Positions 26,191 to 35,374 of a DNA stretch of 64,000 nucleotides are shown here, in pieces. Location: NCBI RefSeq assembly GCF_026711005.1, contig NZ_JAPPVJ010000002.1, positions 124,001-188,000 on the forward strand, in the 5' to 3' direction. Origin of the DNA: Sphingobacterium sp. UT-1RO-CII-1. GTDB taxonomy: Bacteria; Bacteroidota; Bacteroidia; Sphingobacteriales; Sphingobacteriaceae. Each line of letters opens with the position of its first letter. The stretch's first letter is position 1. A program made the translations under genes and the position numbers. The notes under the pieces were generated by a model. It saw nothing but the letters and a program-made list of their open reading frames with translations. It searched no databases and was not told the DNA's origin.

Positions 26191-29100
26191 ATGAATCGAT
26201 TGATTTTAAGGTGGTTTGAGTCGTTTTGTGAAGGGGTTAGGGGTAAGGTGGGGTCTATGTTAATTAAAAATAAAAGGAGCTCTCAAAACGGCTTAAATGA
26301 AGCGGATGGTTTCCTGCTTGATAAAGAAAGAGCTGACGATATTAAAAAGCCTATGACTTATGGCTTACAGCTTATAGCGATATTTTGTGTGTTGTTTAGT
26401 TCGCTTGTGTATACGCAGGCGTCCGCTCAGACGCAGACCGAGCTTGTACTTCGTGGAGAGGTGCGCTCGGCTGCTGATGGGCAGCCTATTGAAGGGGCTT
26501 CGATCATAGTGGATAAGAAGCATGCACGCACCGATAAGGAGGGAAAGTTTACAATCAACGTAAAAAAAACTACAGGCGTACTCACCATTAAACATATAGG
26601 CTATAACGAACAAAAGATTGCTTATGAAAATATCGCTACAGTATTGAAAATTAACCTAAAGATCAGCGAGAAGCAGATTGAAGAAGTCGAGGTCGTGTCT
26701 ACAGGATACCAGAAGATACCCAAGGAACGGGCTACGGGATCATTTTCTACACCGGATAAGAAGATGTTAGAAAGCCGTATCCAGACAAATCTGCTTGATA
26801 AGTTAGAAGGTATTACAAGTGGATTAGTATTTAATGCACCTGGTACTCGAATAAGTGGGAACAATGAAATTATAAATATTAGGGGATTAAGTACAATTTA
26901 TGCAAATACACAGCCTTTAATTGTAGTGGATAATTTTCCTTTTGAAGGAGACATCAATGCGCTTAATCCGAATGATGTGGAAAATGTAACCATATTGAAA
27001 GATGCCGCCGCCGCATCGATATGGGGCGTAAGAGCAGGGAACGGGGTAATAGTTATTACAACTAAAAAGCAGGGAATGAGCGTAAAACCTGTTGTATCCC
27101 TGCATTCAAATGTGACAATGTTTGAGAAACCTGATATATATTATTCACCAGACTTTATGAGTAGCGAGGGTTATTTGGATATGGAAGATTTTCTCTATAA
27201 TAACGATTATTACGAGAAAACACTTCTTAATGCATCAGCTCCTGTTGTCTCTCCCTATGTCGCTGGCCGTTATCAGTTTGAAACCAATAATCTTTCTGCA
27301 GATGGTCTTGCTGACATGATCGATCGGTTTCAAAAAATAGACGTTAGAAAAGAACTTTTAGATCATTTTTATCAGAACGAATTGCGACAGCAGCATTACC
27401 TATCTGTCAAAGGAGGAACTGAGCGACATAGCTATTACATGTCATTAGGTTATGATGGACAAAAATCTGAAAAGGTGAAAAATAGTACCGATAGAATTAC
27501 ATTTTCATTTAATAATAGATTCAAATTTGGAAATAACTTAAATGTGGAAACTCATGTCTCTCTGGCAAATTCAGGCAAACAGAACAATCATGCTTTGGAT
27601 AATACACTTTCTGCCTTTAAGGGAACAATATATCCCTATGCCTCCATACGTGAAGGGGAAAGTATAGTTAATGGACTTTCACCATTATATGTAGAAAATA
27701 TAGTAGATCGAGGATTTCAAAATTGGAAGTTTTATCCGTTAGAGGAGTTAAACAATAATCTTCAGACAAGAATGGAAAACAGTACACTACTTCGTATTAA
27801 TCCGGAAATTGCTTACAGATTTTCCGAAAACCTGAATCTGAAAGTGCAGTACCAATATCTTGGAAACTTTAGCCAGACAGAAGATCTAGCAAGAGCAGAG
27901 AGTTTTTATTCACGTAATCAGATTAATAGATTTTCTGTTTTGGGAGCCGACGATATGGTAACTGGTTATAATATGCCATTAGGAGCGCAAAAAACGGATA
28001 GTTATTCAACAAGCAAGTCTCATCAAGGCCGAATGCAATTAAATTATAATTTGAGCTTTGGTAAGTCTTCTATTAATGCTTTGGCAGGTATGGAGATTCG
28101 TGGTCAGTCCATGAGAACGAAAGGGTTTCGTTTTTATGGCTATAATGAGGAAACAGGAGTGTCCAGTGCTGTTAATCATCAGAAAATGTTCAATACTGTA
28201 CCGACAGGTAACTCTACTATAACCTCTGGCTTGAGTTCAGGTGCTCGCTGGGATAGATTCAGGTCGTATTATATTAATACAGGATATAGCTACAATCAGC
28301 GATATATTTTTTCATCTAGTGCACGAATCGATCAATCAAACTTCTTTGGTGTAAAATCCAATCAGAAATCTGTGCCATTATGGTCTGTGGGGGCTAAGTG
28401 GATCATTTCAGATGAACCGTTTTGGAAATGGCAGAATCAACTAACACTATTTAATGCACGATTAACGTATGGATGGAACGGGAATCTAGATCGGTCTTCA
28501 ACAGCCGTCACAACTTTTTTATATGCGCAGGCAACAGATATGCTAACAAACTTGCCCTATTCGTGGGTTTCAAACTATGGAAATATAGGTTTACGATGGG
28601 AAAAAGTGGCTATGCTCAACGCTGGTATCGATATGGAGTTTTCAAGAAAAAGATTCAGTATTAGCTTAGATTATTTCCAAAAATCGGAAAAAGATCTGAT
28701 GGGAGATGAATATTTACCTCCTTCCTCGGGATTGACAGATGTTAGAGGGAATTATGCTGCGATGAAAGGGCATGGAATAGATATCGATTTAAAAGCTTTA
28801 TTGATAAATAGAAAGCTGAAGTGGAGTACAAGCTATCTTTTAAGTTGGGCTACAGATAGAGTTACGGAATATAGTGCCGAAACACAGCCCTCTTCTGTTG
28901 CAGGAGCAGGCTTGCAGCCTTCCCCTGTAATCGGAAAACCTGTATATAGTATTTTTAGTTTAAGATGGCACGGATTAGATCCATTGAATGGAGACCCTGT
29001 AGGTGTTGATAGTGAAGGAAAAGCCAGTAAAGCATATTCGGCTTTGGTTCAGCCTTCATCTTTTAATGAGCTATCCTTTGCTGGGGCAGCAAGACCCATT

Positions 29101-29577
29101 TGGACTGGAGGTTGGCGTAATACATTTTCATATCAACGCTTTGATTTATCCTTTAATATACTATTTAAAATGGGATATTTTGTTCGTAGGAGCAGTATCG
29201 ACTATGGCCTTTTATTTTCATCTGCACGTATGCATGAAGACTTTGAAAAAAGGTGGCAGGTACCAGGTGACGAGGTTAAGACTCAGATCCCTTCAATGGT
29301 CTATCCAGATAATAGCAGTCGAAACAATTTCTACACTCGATCAGAAGTATTGGTAGAGAGTGGTAGTCACATAAGACTACAAGATATTAATCTGAGTTAT
29401 AACCTCTCAGATAGTAAGAATAAAAACAACATTTTGAATAATGTTCGATTAAATGTTTACGCAGCTAACTTGGGAATAATCTGGAGAAAAAGTAAGCAAG
29501 ACTTTGATCCTGATTTTCCGAGAAATGGTGCTCCAAGGACAAAAAGTATAGCCTTTGGAATTTCATTTGAACTATAA
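26191..29577 (+). CDS. SusC/RagA-family TonB-dependent outer-membrane receptor
   Basis: I place the start at ATG 26191, after AAGGAGGGG and GGTGGAG; ATGs at 26257 and 26353 are alternatives, the last directly before the signal sequence YGLQLIAIFCVLFSSLVYTQ. Then come a carboxypeptidase-D-like domain (LVLRGEVRSAADGQPIEGAS), the TonB-box region, a plug (STGYQKIPKERATGSFSTPD; GLSTIYANTQPLIVVDNFPF; VTILKDAAAASIWGVRAGNG) and a long beta-barrel ending in KSIAFGISFEL. It imports an unknown ligand with SusD (29589). The KERATGSF form marks a subfamily often paired with TlpA genes, as here. Confidence 0.88.
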   Translation: MNRLILRWFESFCEGVRGKVGSMLIKNKRSSQNGLNEADGFLLDKERADDIKKPMTYGLQLIAIFCVLFSSLVYTQASAQTQTELVLRGEVRSAADGQPIEGASIIVDKKHARTDKEGKFTINVKKTTGVLTIKHIGYNEQKIAYENIATVLKINLKISEKQIEEVEVVSTGYQKIPKERATGSFSTPDKKMLESRIQTNLLDKLEGITSGLVFNAPGTRISGNNEIINIRGLSTIYANTQPLIVVDNFPFEGDINALNPNDVENVTILKDAAAASIWGVRAGNGVIVITTKKQGMSVKPVVSLHSNVTMFEKPDIYYSPDFMSSEGYLDMEDFLYNNDYYEKTLLNASAPVVSPYVAGRYQFETNNLSADGLADMIDRFQKIDVRKELLDHFYQNELRQQHYLSVKGGTERHSYYMSLGYDGQKSEKVKNSTDRITFSFNNRFKFGNNLNVETHVSLANSGKQNNHALDNTLSAFKGTIYPYASIREGESIVNGLSPLYVENIVDRGFQNWKFYPLEELNNNLQTRMENSTLLRINPEIAYRFSENLNLKVQYQYLGNFSQTEDLARAESFYSRNQINRFSVLGADDMVTGYNMPLGAQKTDSYSTSKSHQGRMQLNYNLSFGKSSINALAGMEIRGQSMRTKGFRFYGYNEETGVSSAVNHQKMFNTVPTGNSTITSGLSSGARWDRFRSYYINTGYSYNQRYIFSSSARIDQSNFFGVKSNQKSVPLWSVGAKWIISDEPFWKWQNQLTLFNARLTYGWNGNLDRSSTAVTTFLYAQATDMLTNLPYSWVSNYGNIGLRWEKVAMLNAGIDMEFSRKRFSISLDYFQKSEKDLMGDEYLPPSSGLTDVRGNYAAMKGHGIDIDLKALLINRKLKWSTSYLLSWATDRVTEYSAETQPSSVAGAGLQPSPVIGKPVYSIFSLRWHGLDPLNGDPVGVDSEGKASKAYSALVQPSSFNELSFAGAARPIWTGGWRNTFSYQRFDLSFNILFKMGYFVRRSSIDYGLLFSSARMHEDFEKRWQVPGDEVKTQIPSMVYPDNSSRNNFYTRSEVLVESGSHIRLQDINLSYNLSDSKNKNNILNNVRLNVYAANLGIIWRKSKQDFDPDFPRNGAPRTKSIAFGISFEL

Positions 29578-29588
29578 ATGACTGACTT

Positions 29589-30941
29589 ATGAGAATAGTA
29601 TTGTACTGTATGATAGCTACTGTAATATATAGTTTGCAGGCTTGTAGCAAAGATTGGTTAAAACAAAAGCCAGATATGGCTTTGACTGTGCCAACAACTC
29701 TTGAAGATTATCAATTATTATTGAATAATCGGAATACCTTCGGGACCAACCTGCCCGGTATGAGTGAAATAGCGAATGACGATTACTACTTGACCGATGC
29801 CTTATGGAATTCGTTGACAACACCAGTAGAACGTAATAACTACATTTGGGTATCCGATATTTTTGAAGGAACGCAGAGTGCGGATTGGAATAATGCATAC
29901 AAACAGATATTTGAGGCAAATATCGTTTTGGATGGTATTGAAGAGTTATCAGTTGCAGAAAAAGGACGAAAGGAAATGTTCGATAATTTGAAAGGACAAG
30001 CGTTATTTTATCGTGCAGTATGTTATTGGATGTTGGCTGATTTGTTCTGTATCCCCTATAATCAAAATAATAAACAGGAATTAGGGTTGCCATTGAATCT
30101 AAACAGCGAAGTTGGAAAAAAAACACCGCGATCTACATTGGAGGAAACTTATGAGCAGATACTCATTGATCTTAAAGAGTCAGTTGGCCTATTACCTGAA
30201 AGACAGCCATATTTAACACGCCCATCAGCATTGGCAGCACGTGCTATGTTGGCGCGGATTAACTTAAGTATGGGAGAATACGCCGAGGCAGGACGATGGG
30301 CCAATGAAATAAGTAATATAGCCGTCAACATCTTAAAGTTTGGAGAACTAGATGCTTCCGAACCATATCCTATTCCTGCTCTTAACCAAGAAATTCTGTG
30401 GCAGGCAGAATACGCAATGTATTTTAATCATACGTATATCGTTGGACTTGTTGATACGGTATTGTACAACTCATATTATGAAAATGATTTGCGGCGTAAT
30501 CTTTATTTTGATGAGAATACACTTGGTGTACAGTTTAGAGGTAATTACAGTGGGACAAGGTTTAGTCCATTTTGTGGTCCTACTTACGGAGAGCTTCTTT
30601 TGATATTGGCAGAGTGTGAAATTAGAAATGGAGATATAGATAAAGGATGGAAGCATTTGAATGATCTATTGACTTGTCGGTATCAAGGAGATTGGAATCA
30701 ACAAAAGTTTTTTGAAGCTCCTTTGGCTTTTGTATTGGAGGAGCGAAGGAAAGAATTAGTTTACCGTGGTCTGAGATGGAGCGATTTAAGACGCCTAAAT
30801 CAAGAGCCTGATTTTGAAAGGACCATGGTCAGGTACATAAATGGTAAAAGGTATTCCATTGAGCCCAGATCTTTATTATATGTACTCCCTATTCCAGATA
30901 ACGAAATAGAATTAAATAATTTAGAGCAGAATAACAGATGA
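29589..30941 (+). CDS. RagB/SusD-family nutrient-binding lipoprotein
   Basis: 450 aa. Lipoprotein signal MRIVLYCMIATVIYSLQAC. The mature N-terminus SKDWLKQKPDMALTVPTTLE is the SusD pattern. TPR-like helices with the motif LKGQALFYRAVCYWMLADLF and the C-terminal EERRKELVYRGLRWSDLRRL are family hallmarks. It caps the SusC barrel at the outer membrane. It lies 11 bp after SusC and overlaps the TlpA gene by 4 bp. Confidence 0.9.
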   Translation: MRIVLYCMIATVIYSLQACSKDWLKQKPDMALTVPTTLEDYQLLLNNRNTFGTNLPGMSEIANDDYYLTDALWNSLTTPVERNNYIWVSDIFEGTQSADWNNAYKQIFEANIVLDGIEELSVAEKGRKEMFDNLKGQALFYRAVCYWMLADLFCIPYNQNNKQELGLPLNLNSEVGKKTPRSTLEETYEQILIDLKESVGLLPERQPYLTRPSALAARAMLARINLSMGEYAEAGRWANEISNIAVNILKFGELDASEPYPIPALNQEILWQAEYAMYFNHTYIVGLVDTVLYNSYYENDLRRNLYFDENTLGVQFRGNYSGTRFSPFCGPTYGELLLILAECEIRNGDIDKGWKHLNDLLTCRYQGDWNQQKFFEAPLAFVLEERRKELVYRGLRWSDLRRLNQEPDFERTMVRYINGKRYSIEPRSLLYVLPIPDNEIELNNLEQNNR

Positions 30942-32431
30942 ATTATTATAAATATATTGTCTTGGTAATCTATTTGCTTTCAGAGATGCAATGTATAGGA
31001 TTTACTCAGAATGAAGCTAAGATTATCGTATCAACAGACCTTAATGAAAAGGAAAAAACAATGACCGTAGAGTTTTGGGATGAATTGCTCTGTATCTATA
31101 CGCTTGCTGTATCACCAAATACGAAAACTTTGAATATAAAATCTGATAGTGGAAAGTACGAGTTCAATATTCCTGTTAATGAGACGACATATTTCCGCTT
31201 TGGGTGGCAAAAAGATGAAAATGGAGTGTTAATCTCATCTCATATCCCCAGTGTGTGGAAAGCTTCAACAGGAGATGAGGTCGCAATTTATATTGATTCA
31301 GCTCAAAATTTCACTTTTACTGGAGAAGGAAGTAAAAAGTACGAGGCGTGGCACGAAATTATGTTGGTAGATAGGAAAAGTCAATCTGGGTGGTGGGCGT
31401 TGCGAGCTAAGGAATTTAATAGAAAGATATTCTCTGAAGCTTTTATGATGTATGAGGATAAGTTTTTTTATGTAAATACAAAAAAAAAGGAGGTCTTAAG
31501 TCTTTTTAAGGCAGAGCTTAGTGAAACTGATTATCAATTTCTGGAATTGGAAATTATGGCAAAAGATTATTTTGACCTATTTCAAGATCTTATTGGATCA
31601 ATAGTGAATCGTCCCCAGTCATATTTTATTGATAAACCAGATAGCAATTTGAAAGATAGTGTTTTAATGGAGATCTTCCATAAGAGAGAGAGAGATCTTG
31701 AATTCTCAGATAAGCAAAAATGGTCCTCTTTGTATTATTCGTTATATGCCGTTTCAAGATTTAGAGGAATAGCGAAACTGAATGATCAGGCTATTCCAGA
31801 TATGGTACCTACTGTTTATAAAGGAAAGTTGATGCAAAAAATACTCTCAAACTATTATCTACTCTACGGGGATCTGTTAAGTACTGAAGAAATAGACGAA
31901 GCAAGGTTAGAAGTAAAGCATCTGATTACTGTTCCAAACTATCTTTCAGAGTTATCGAATTCTATATTGAAAGATAAAGAAGAAAAAGCTTATCTACATA
32001 TAAAGCTGATAGATCAGAATGATGAAGAATTTACGCTTGCAGATTTTAAAGGAAAGATTGTATTTATTGATTTTTGGTTTACAGGTTGCGGTGGATGTTC
32101 GGGTTACTATCGAACTGTTTTAAAGCCTGTTGAGCAACAGGTTGATAAAGATCAAGTTGTGTTTGTTAGTGTAAGTGCCGATTCAGATCGGGATAGATGG
32201 AAAGCTAGTGTGAAAAGCGGGCGATATACTTCGGAGCATGGGATTAATGTTCAATCTCAGGATGGGATTCATTCACCTATTATTAAAGCTTTTGGAGTAG
32301 TTAGTTATCCACAGCCTGTTTTGTTAGACAGAGATGGAAATATATTTAGTACATCATCGAAAGACCTAAAAATGGATGGAGTTGAAGGATTATTGAAGAA
32401 TATAGAGAAGGCCTTGAATGTTTCGAATTAA
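30938..32431 (+). CDS. TlpA-type thioredoxin-like protein in the SusCD operon
   Basis: 497 aa. N-terminal hydrophobic export signal (YYKYIVLVIYLLSEMQCIGF). Middle part helical. C-terminal AhpC/TSA-thioredoxin fold with DFWFTGCGGC (redox CxxC, about 380-389) and SYPQPVLLDRDG. Because it overlaps SusD by 4 bp it is translated with the receptor, which suggests that the imported ligand, or a partner protein, has disulfides to be reduced. Confidence 0.85.
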   Translation: MNYYKYIVLVIYLLSEMQCIGFTQNEAKIIVSTDLNEKEKTMTVEFWDELLCIYTLAVSPNTKTLNIKSDSGKYEFNIPVNETTYFRFGWQKDENGVLISSHIPSVWKASTGDEVAIYIDSAQNFTFTGEGSKKYEAWHEIMLVDRKSQSGWWALRAKEFNRKIFSEAFMMYEDKFFYVNTKKKEVLSLFKAELSETDYQFLELEIMAKDYFDLFQDLIGSIVNRPQSYFIDKPDSNLKDSVLMEIFHKRERDLEFSDKQKWSSLYYSLYAVSRFRGIAKLNDQAIPDMVPTVYKGKLMQKILSNYYLLYGDLLSTEEIDEARLEVKHLITVPNYLSELSNSILKDKEEKAYLHIKLIDQNDEEFTLADFKGKIVFIDFWFTGCGGCSGYYRTVLKPVEQQVDKDQVVFVSVSADSDRDRWKASVKSGRYTSEHGINVQSQDGIHSPIIKAFGVVSYPQPVLLDRDGNIFSTSSKDLKMDGVEGLLKNIEKALNVSN

Positions 32432-32437
32432 AAAGTA

Positions 32438-32468
32438 TGACCAGAGAAAAACTCTCTGGTCACATTTT
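32438..32468 (+). terminator. Terminator of the SusC-SusD-TlpA operon
   Basis: TGACCAGAGA, loop AAAAC, TCTCTGGTCA, then CATTTTTGG. A perfect 10-bp stem between convergent genes. Confidence 0.85.
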
Positions 32469-32472
32469 TGGT

Positions 32473-32781
32473 TTACTGCAATCTAGATCCCTTTTTTAAG
32501 GATGCTGGTTGTAGTGTACCCGTAGGGTTGTCTCCAATATTTGGAGTGGAACTTTCGCTCCAATCTGCACTGCAATTGTTTTGTGGATTATTGGCTATAC
32601 ACTGATTTGTTGGATGATATTCATAATCCAATGGATCAATTGAGTTAGAGTCTCCAGAAACCCTTACAAATGTAAAGGTCTCTGTAGTTTTTTCTCCAAA
32701 CGATTGCATAAGGACTGCTCCGCCAAGCACTGCTACTCCCAACAGGGCTGACATTACTGAATTTTTGATTTTTGTCTTCAT
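32473..32781 (-). CDS. Small exported DUF6520-like protein
   Basis: 102 aa. An N-terminal hydrophobic segment MSALLGVAVLGGAVLMQSFG follows a basic start, giving a signal peptide or single anchor. The mature part has only two cysteines (NQCIANNPQNNCSADW) and ends in a basic LKKGSRLQ tail. The form matches the small DUF6520 proteins of Bacteroidota, whose function is unknown. It lies 12 bp downstream of the MauE-like gene, convergent with the SusCD-TlpA operon. It could be a secreted peptide precursor. Confidence 0.7.
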   Translation of the reverse strand: MKTKIKNSVMSALLGVAVLGGAVLMQSFGEKTTETFTFVRVSGDSNSIDPLDYEYHPTNQCIANNPQNNCSADWSESSTPNIGDNPTGTLQPASLKKGSRLQ

Positions 32782-32793
32782 AATAATACAATT

Positions 32794-33270
32794 TTAATTG
32801 ACATTCAATTTTTTGATGGCATAAACCCCTGCGCCCAACCACGCTATATTAAAGATAAGGTGCAGGGTCCAGCTCATCGATTCGATTACGCCGCCGCAGT
32901 GGCATAGCCTGTCGGGCACGAACTTTATCATTAAAGCCATATACAAGGTGAAGATGCCCATCAGGATCACCGATGCCCATAGGGCCGGAAGCCTTAACTT
33001 CAGGAAAGGAAAAACTAAAAGTATAGCCAGTACGATCTCTGCGATCGGTACGCCCCAGCCTATAAGCGGGGCATATTGTCCTATAAAGGGGATAGATTCA
33101 TTTCCTTTGATAAAGCTTTTTATGTTCTTCAGCTTGTCATATCCTGTATACATATAGAGCAAAGCATAGCCGTAGATACTCACTATAGGTAGCCAGCGCA
33201 GTATACGCTGATAGGCTGCACGAAGGAAGCGGGATGTTTTGCCGAGGTATATGTTATCGTAGATATGCAT
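32794..33270 (-). CDS. MauE/DoxX-like four-helix membrane protein
   Basis: 158 aa with four hydrophobic segments: WLPIVSIYGYALLYMYTGYD, PLIGWGVPIAEIVLAILLVF, ALWASVILMGIFTLYMALMI and LHLIFNIAWLGAGVYAI. A CHCGG cysteine pair (about 123-127) sits between the last two. MauE-type proteins support disulfide formation in periplasmic partners. First gene of a pair with the DUF6520-like protein. With the TlpA protein it makes a thiol-disulfide theme for this locus. Confidence 0.75.
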   Translation of the reverse strand: MHIYDNIYLGKTSRFLRAAYQRILRWLPIVSIYGYALLYMYTGYDKLKNIKSFIKGNESIPFIGQYAPLIGWGVPIAEIVLAILLVFPFLKLRLPALWASVILMGIFTLYMALMIKFVPDRLCHCGGVIESMSWTLHLIFNIAWLGAGVYAIKKLNVN

Positions 33271-34766
33271 GTGTATATAGTTTTAATTTTATTTGTGTAG
33301 CTATAGCCCTTGCGGTTGTAATGCTCTTTTACTGTTCATTTCCGTTTTTTAAGCGGAATGGCTGCTGTGCCTCTGCCTGGCAGAAATTCCATTTACGAAT
33401 GGGGCGGCAGCAGTCTTTTTAATATTTTATCCTGCGCTACCAGGGGAATACTGAAAACTTATACCAACGCCATAACGCCGGATTGGTGCATAGACTTTTC
33501 AAACCATGCCCCGCAGACATAGCCTTGCCAATGCCCCGTGTTGGGAAGCCGGCATGTAGCCTAAAGCGGGCAAGCCGATGTATCCTTTCAGCAGGCAGAT
33601 ATGTTTTGTTACTATGCTCCATGTTATACCTTCATTTTACGCACTGTTTTTTCATACTACTAAGTTAGTTACAGATCAGCGGCTTAGACTATCAATTTTG
33701 ATAGAAATAACTATCAAAATTGATAATTTTGCCCCGTGCCACCATGAGAATACTGAAAACTTACTCCGTATCTTTTTAAAGATCGACTGGTAGCAGTGGC
33801 TTTGCATCATCGCATCTAGAGCCGCCATTTGTTTTTATTTAGTTTCTTAATGCTGATACTAAGTTCGGGCATTTAAGGCGAGTTGGAGTTGTAATTTTCC
33901 TATTTAAAAGTTGTAATATTCCCATTTAAAACTTGTAAAATTTATAGTTTACTGAATACAATTATCTATAAGAGGTCTCTGTTGTTTATGCGGATAATAG
34001 GGTGAGAATTAATAATCTCTTAGTTATTCTTTCTAAGAAGTGTGTATGTTTTTTGCGTCTGACAAGCGACTATAAATATTTTAAAGAGGGTCATTTTCCC
34101 TTAGTGGAAGAGAGCGGCCGACGTGGCCATTTACAACTTCCGCTTAGGCTTGTTCGCAAAGTCCTGAGGGAAGATGCTTATCCACTTGTACTTCTTGAAC
34201 AATCTTCAGCACTGTGTCGACTTTCCTCGAGGGGCGTTGATAAACTCCTGTGGGTAGTAGCTTTCGGCGATGGACCTCGCTGACTTTCCTTCCTACTTGT
34301 AGCTATCGGGCCCGGTGGTCGTTACCACCGCTGTGACTTGCCGGACTTTCCTTGATACTTGCTGGCCTTTCCGCTCAGACTCTGCGGCTTTCTTAGTGGC
34401 GGCTGCTTATCATCGCTATGCGGAAATGCAGGGTTTATCTGTTTCTGGAGGTTCGGATGGGGTAGCACAAAATACTAAAGGCAAGAAAGCTTCGTTTGCA
34501 GTTATCCAGACAGCATCATAAAACTTAATAAAACCATAATACATGATTAAGGTTTTCTACATAATGAAAATATACTTTTAACACCACAAAAGTGAAAGTC
34601 ACTTTGTGACATTAAAGAAAAAGTAATATATTGTCAGAGAGTAAGATTATAAACTAAAACCTGCAATAAAGAAAATATAATTTAATGTGTTTTTTAACTT
34701 CTTTTTTATGTTTCAAAACAAACTATTTATCTGATTTTTTTTAATAATTTAAACTTAAGGTCTCTT
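33271..34766. other. 1.5-kb region without an identified gene
   Basis: 33340-33625 is GC-richer than its surroundings; it contains a partial hairpin ending in CTTTTT (about 33361-33420) and short frames on both strands that look non-coding. 33690-33725 is a strong dyad. A 16-bp direct repeat GAATACTGAAAACTTA occurs at 33446 and 33748. 34080-34520 is another GC-richer block with diverged GACTTTCCTT units and two frames (34002-34283, 34315-34521) without recognisable motifs. It might be a decayed element. Confidence 0.5.
33690..33725. promoter_or_regulatory. Perfect 15-bp inverted repeat beside a TAATTTTG box
   Basis: TATCAATTTTGATAG, 6 bp, CTATCAAAATTGATA, running directly into TAATTTTG (33724-33731). 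The layout resembles an operator over a promoter pointing right, but no gene start follows closely. Could also be a transcript hairpin. Confidence 0.5.
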
Positions 34767-35342
34767 ATGCATTTCTTAACTGCTGATGATTTTAAAAAAT
34801 TTCAATGTGGAAATCAAAAGGTGTTTAATGAGGTATTTAAACATTATTACCCTATTATTCTACGGTATCTGGTTTTCCATTGCAGCAATAAAGAAGATGC
34901 AGAAGAGTTAGCGCAGGAAGCATTTATTATATTATACAACAATAGAAAGAAAGTGACTTGTCCTACCAAACTGTATCCTTATCTTTTCGTCATAGCCAAG
35001 AGGCTATCGATTTCTCATTTTAGAACGACGCACCGTAGAATACAGTCTTTAGAAGACACTAGGGCAGACGAAAGTATGGATTGTTCGTTTTCGGCAGTAG
35101 AAGATTATATTGATTATAAAGAGCTATCTGCTATTTACCAGCAGATTATTAGCACCTTACCCGAACAACAACGAATAGCATACTCGCTATTCAATGAAGA
35201 GGATTTAAGCCAGAAAAAAATAGCAGAAAAGATGGACTTATCTCCCAATACCGTAAGAAACCACATTTCATTAGCAACACGTACGATACGTTTTAAATTG
35301 GGGAAATATTATTTTTTACTTCTCATTGGTATATTCATGTAG
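34767..35342 (+). CDS. ECF sigma-70 factor of the SusCD/FecR type
   Basis: 191 aa. Region 2: NKEDAEELAQEAFIILYNNR and LYPYLFVIAKRLSISHFR. Region 4: LPEQQRIAYSLFNEEDLSQK and KIAEKMDLSPNTVRNHISLA. This is the Bacteroides-expansion ECF class, which sits with FecR and a SusC bearing an STN domain. It directs RNA polymerase to the downstream uptake genes. Followed after 32 bp by the anti-sigma gene. Confidence 0.92.
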   Translation: MHFLTADDFKKFQCGNQKVFNEVFKHYYPIILRYLVFHCSNKEDAEELAQEAFIILYNNRKKVTCPTKLYPYLFVIAKRLSISHFRTTHRRIQSLEDTRADESMDCSFSAVEDYIDYKELSAIYQQIISTLPEQQRIAYSLFNEEDLSQKKIAEKMDLSPNTVRNHISLATRTIRFKLGKYYFLLLIGIFM

Positions 35343-35374
35343 TTATAGCGTTTATATAATTAAACGATATAAAA

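Noticed and set aside
25821..26194. Long overlapping frames on both strands through the 11-bp array
   Set aside because: They are open because the repeat unit contains no stop in any phase. I treat them as a property of the array, not as separate genes.
29617..30126. 169-codon minus-strand frame inside the SusD gene
   Set aside because: Antisense shadow of a clear SusD coding sequence.
33437..33668. Overlapping frames on both strands in the GC-rich block
   Set aside because: No start signals, no recognisable motif, and frames on both strands fit GC-rich non-coding DNA.
34002..34521. Two + frames of 93 and 68 codons
   Set aside because: Composition changes along the frames, with no motif and no ribosome site; they sit in a block of diverged short repeats.
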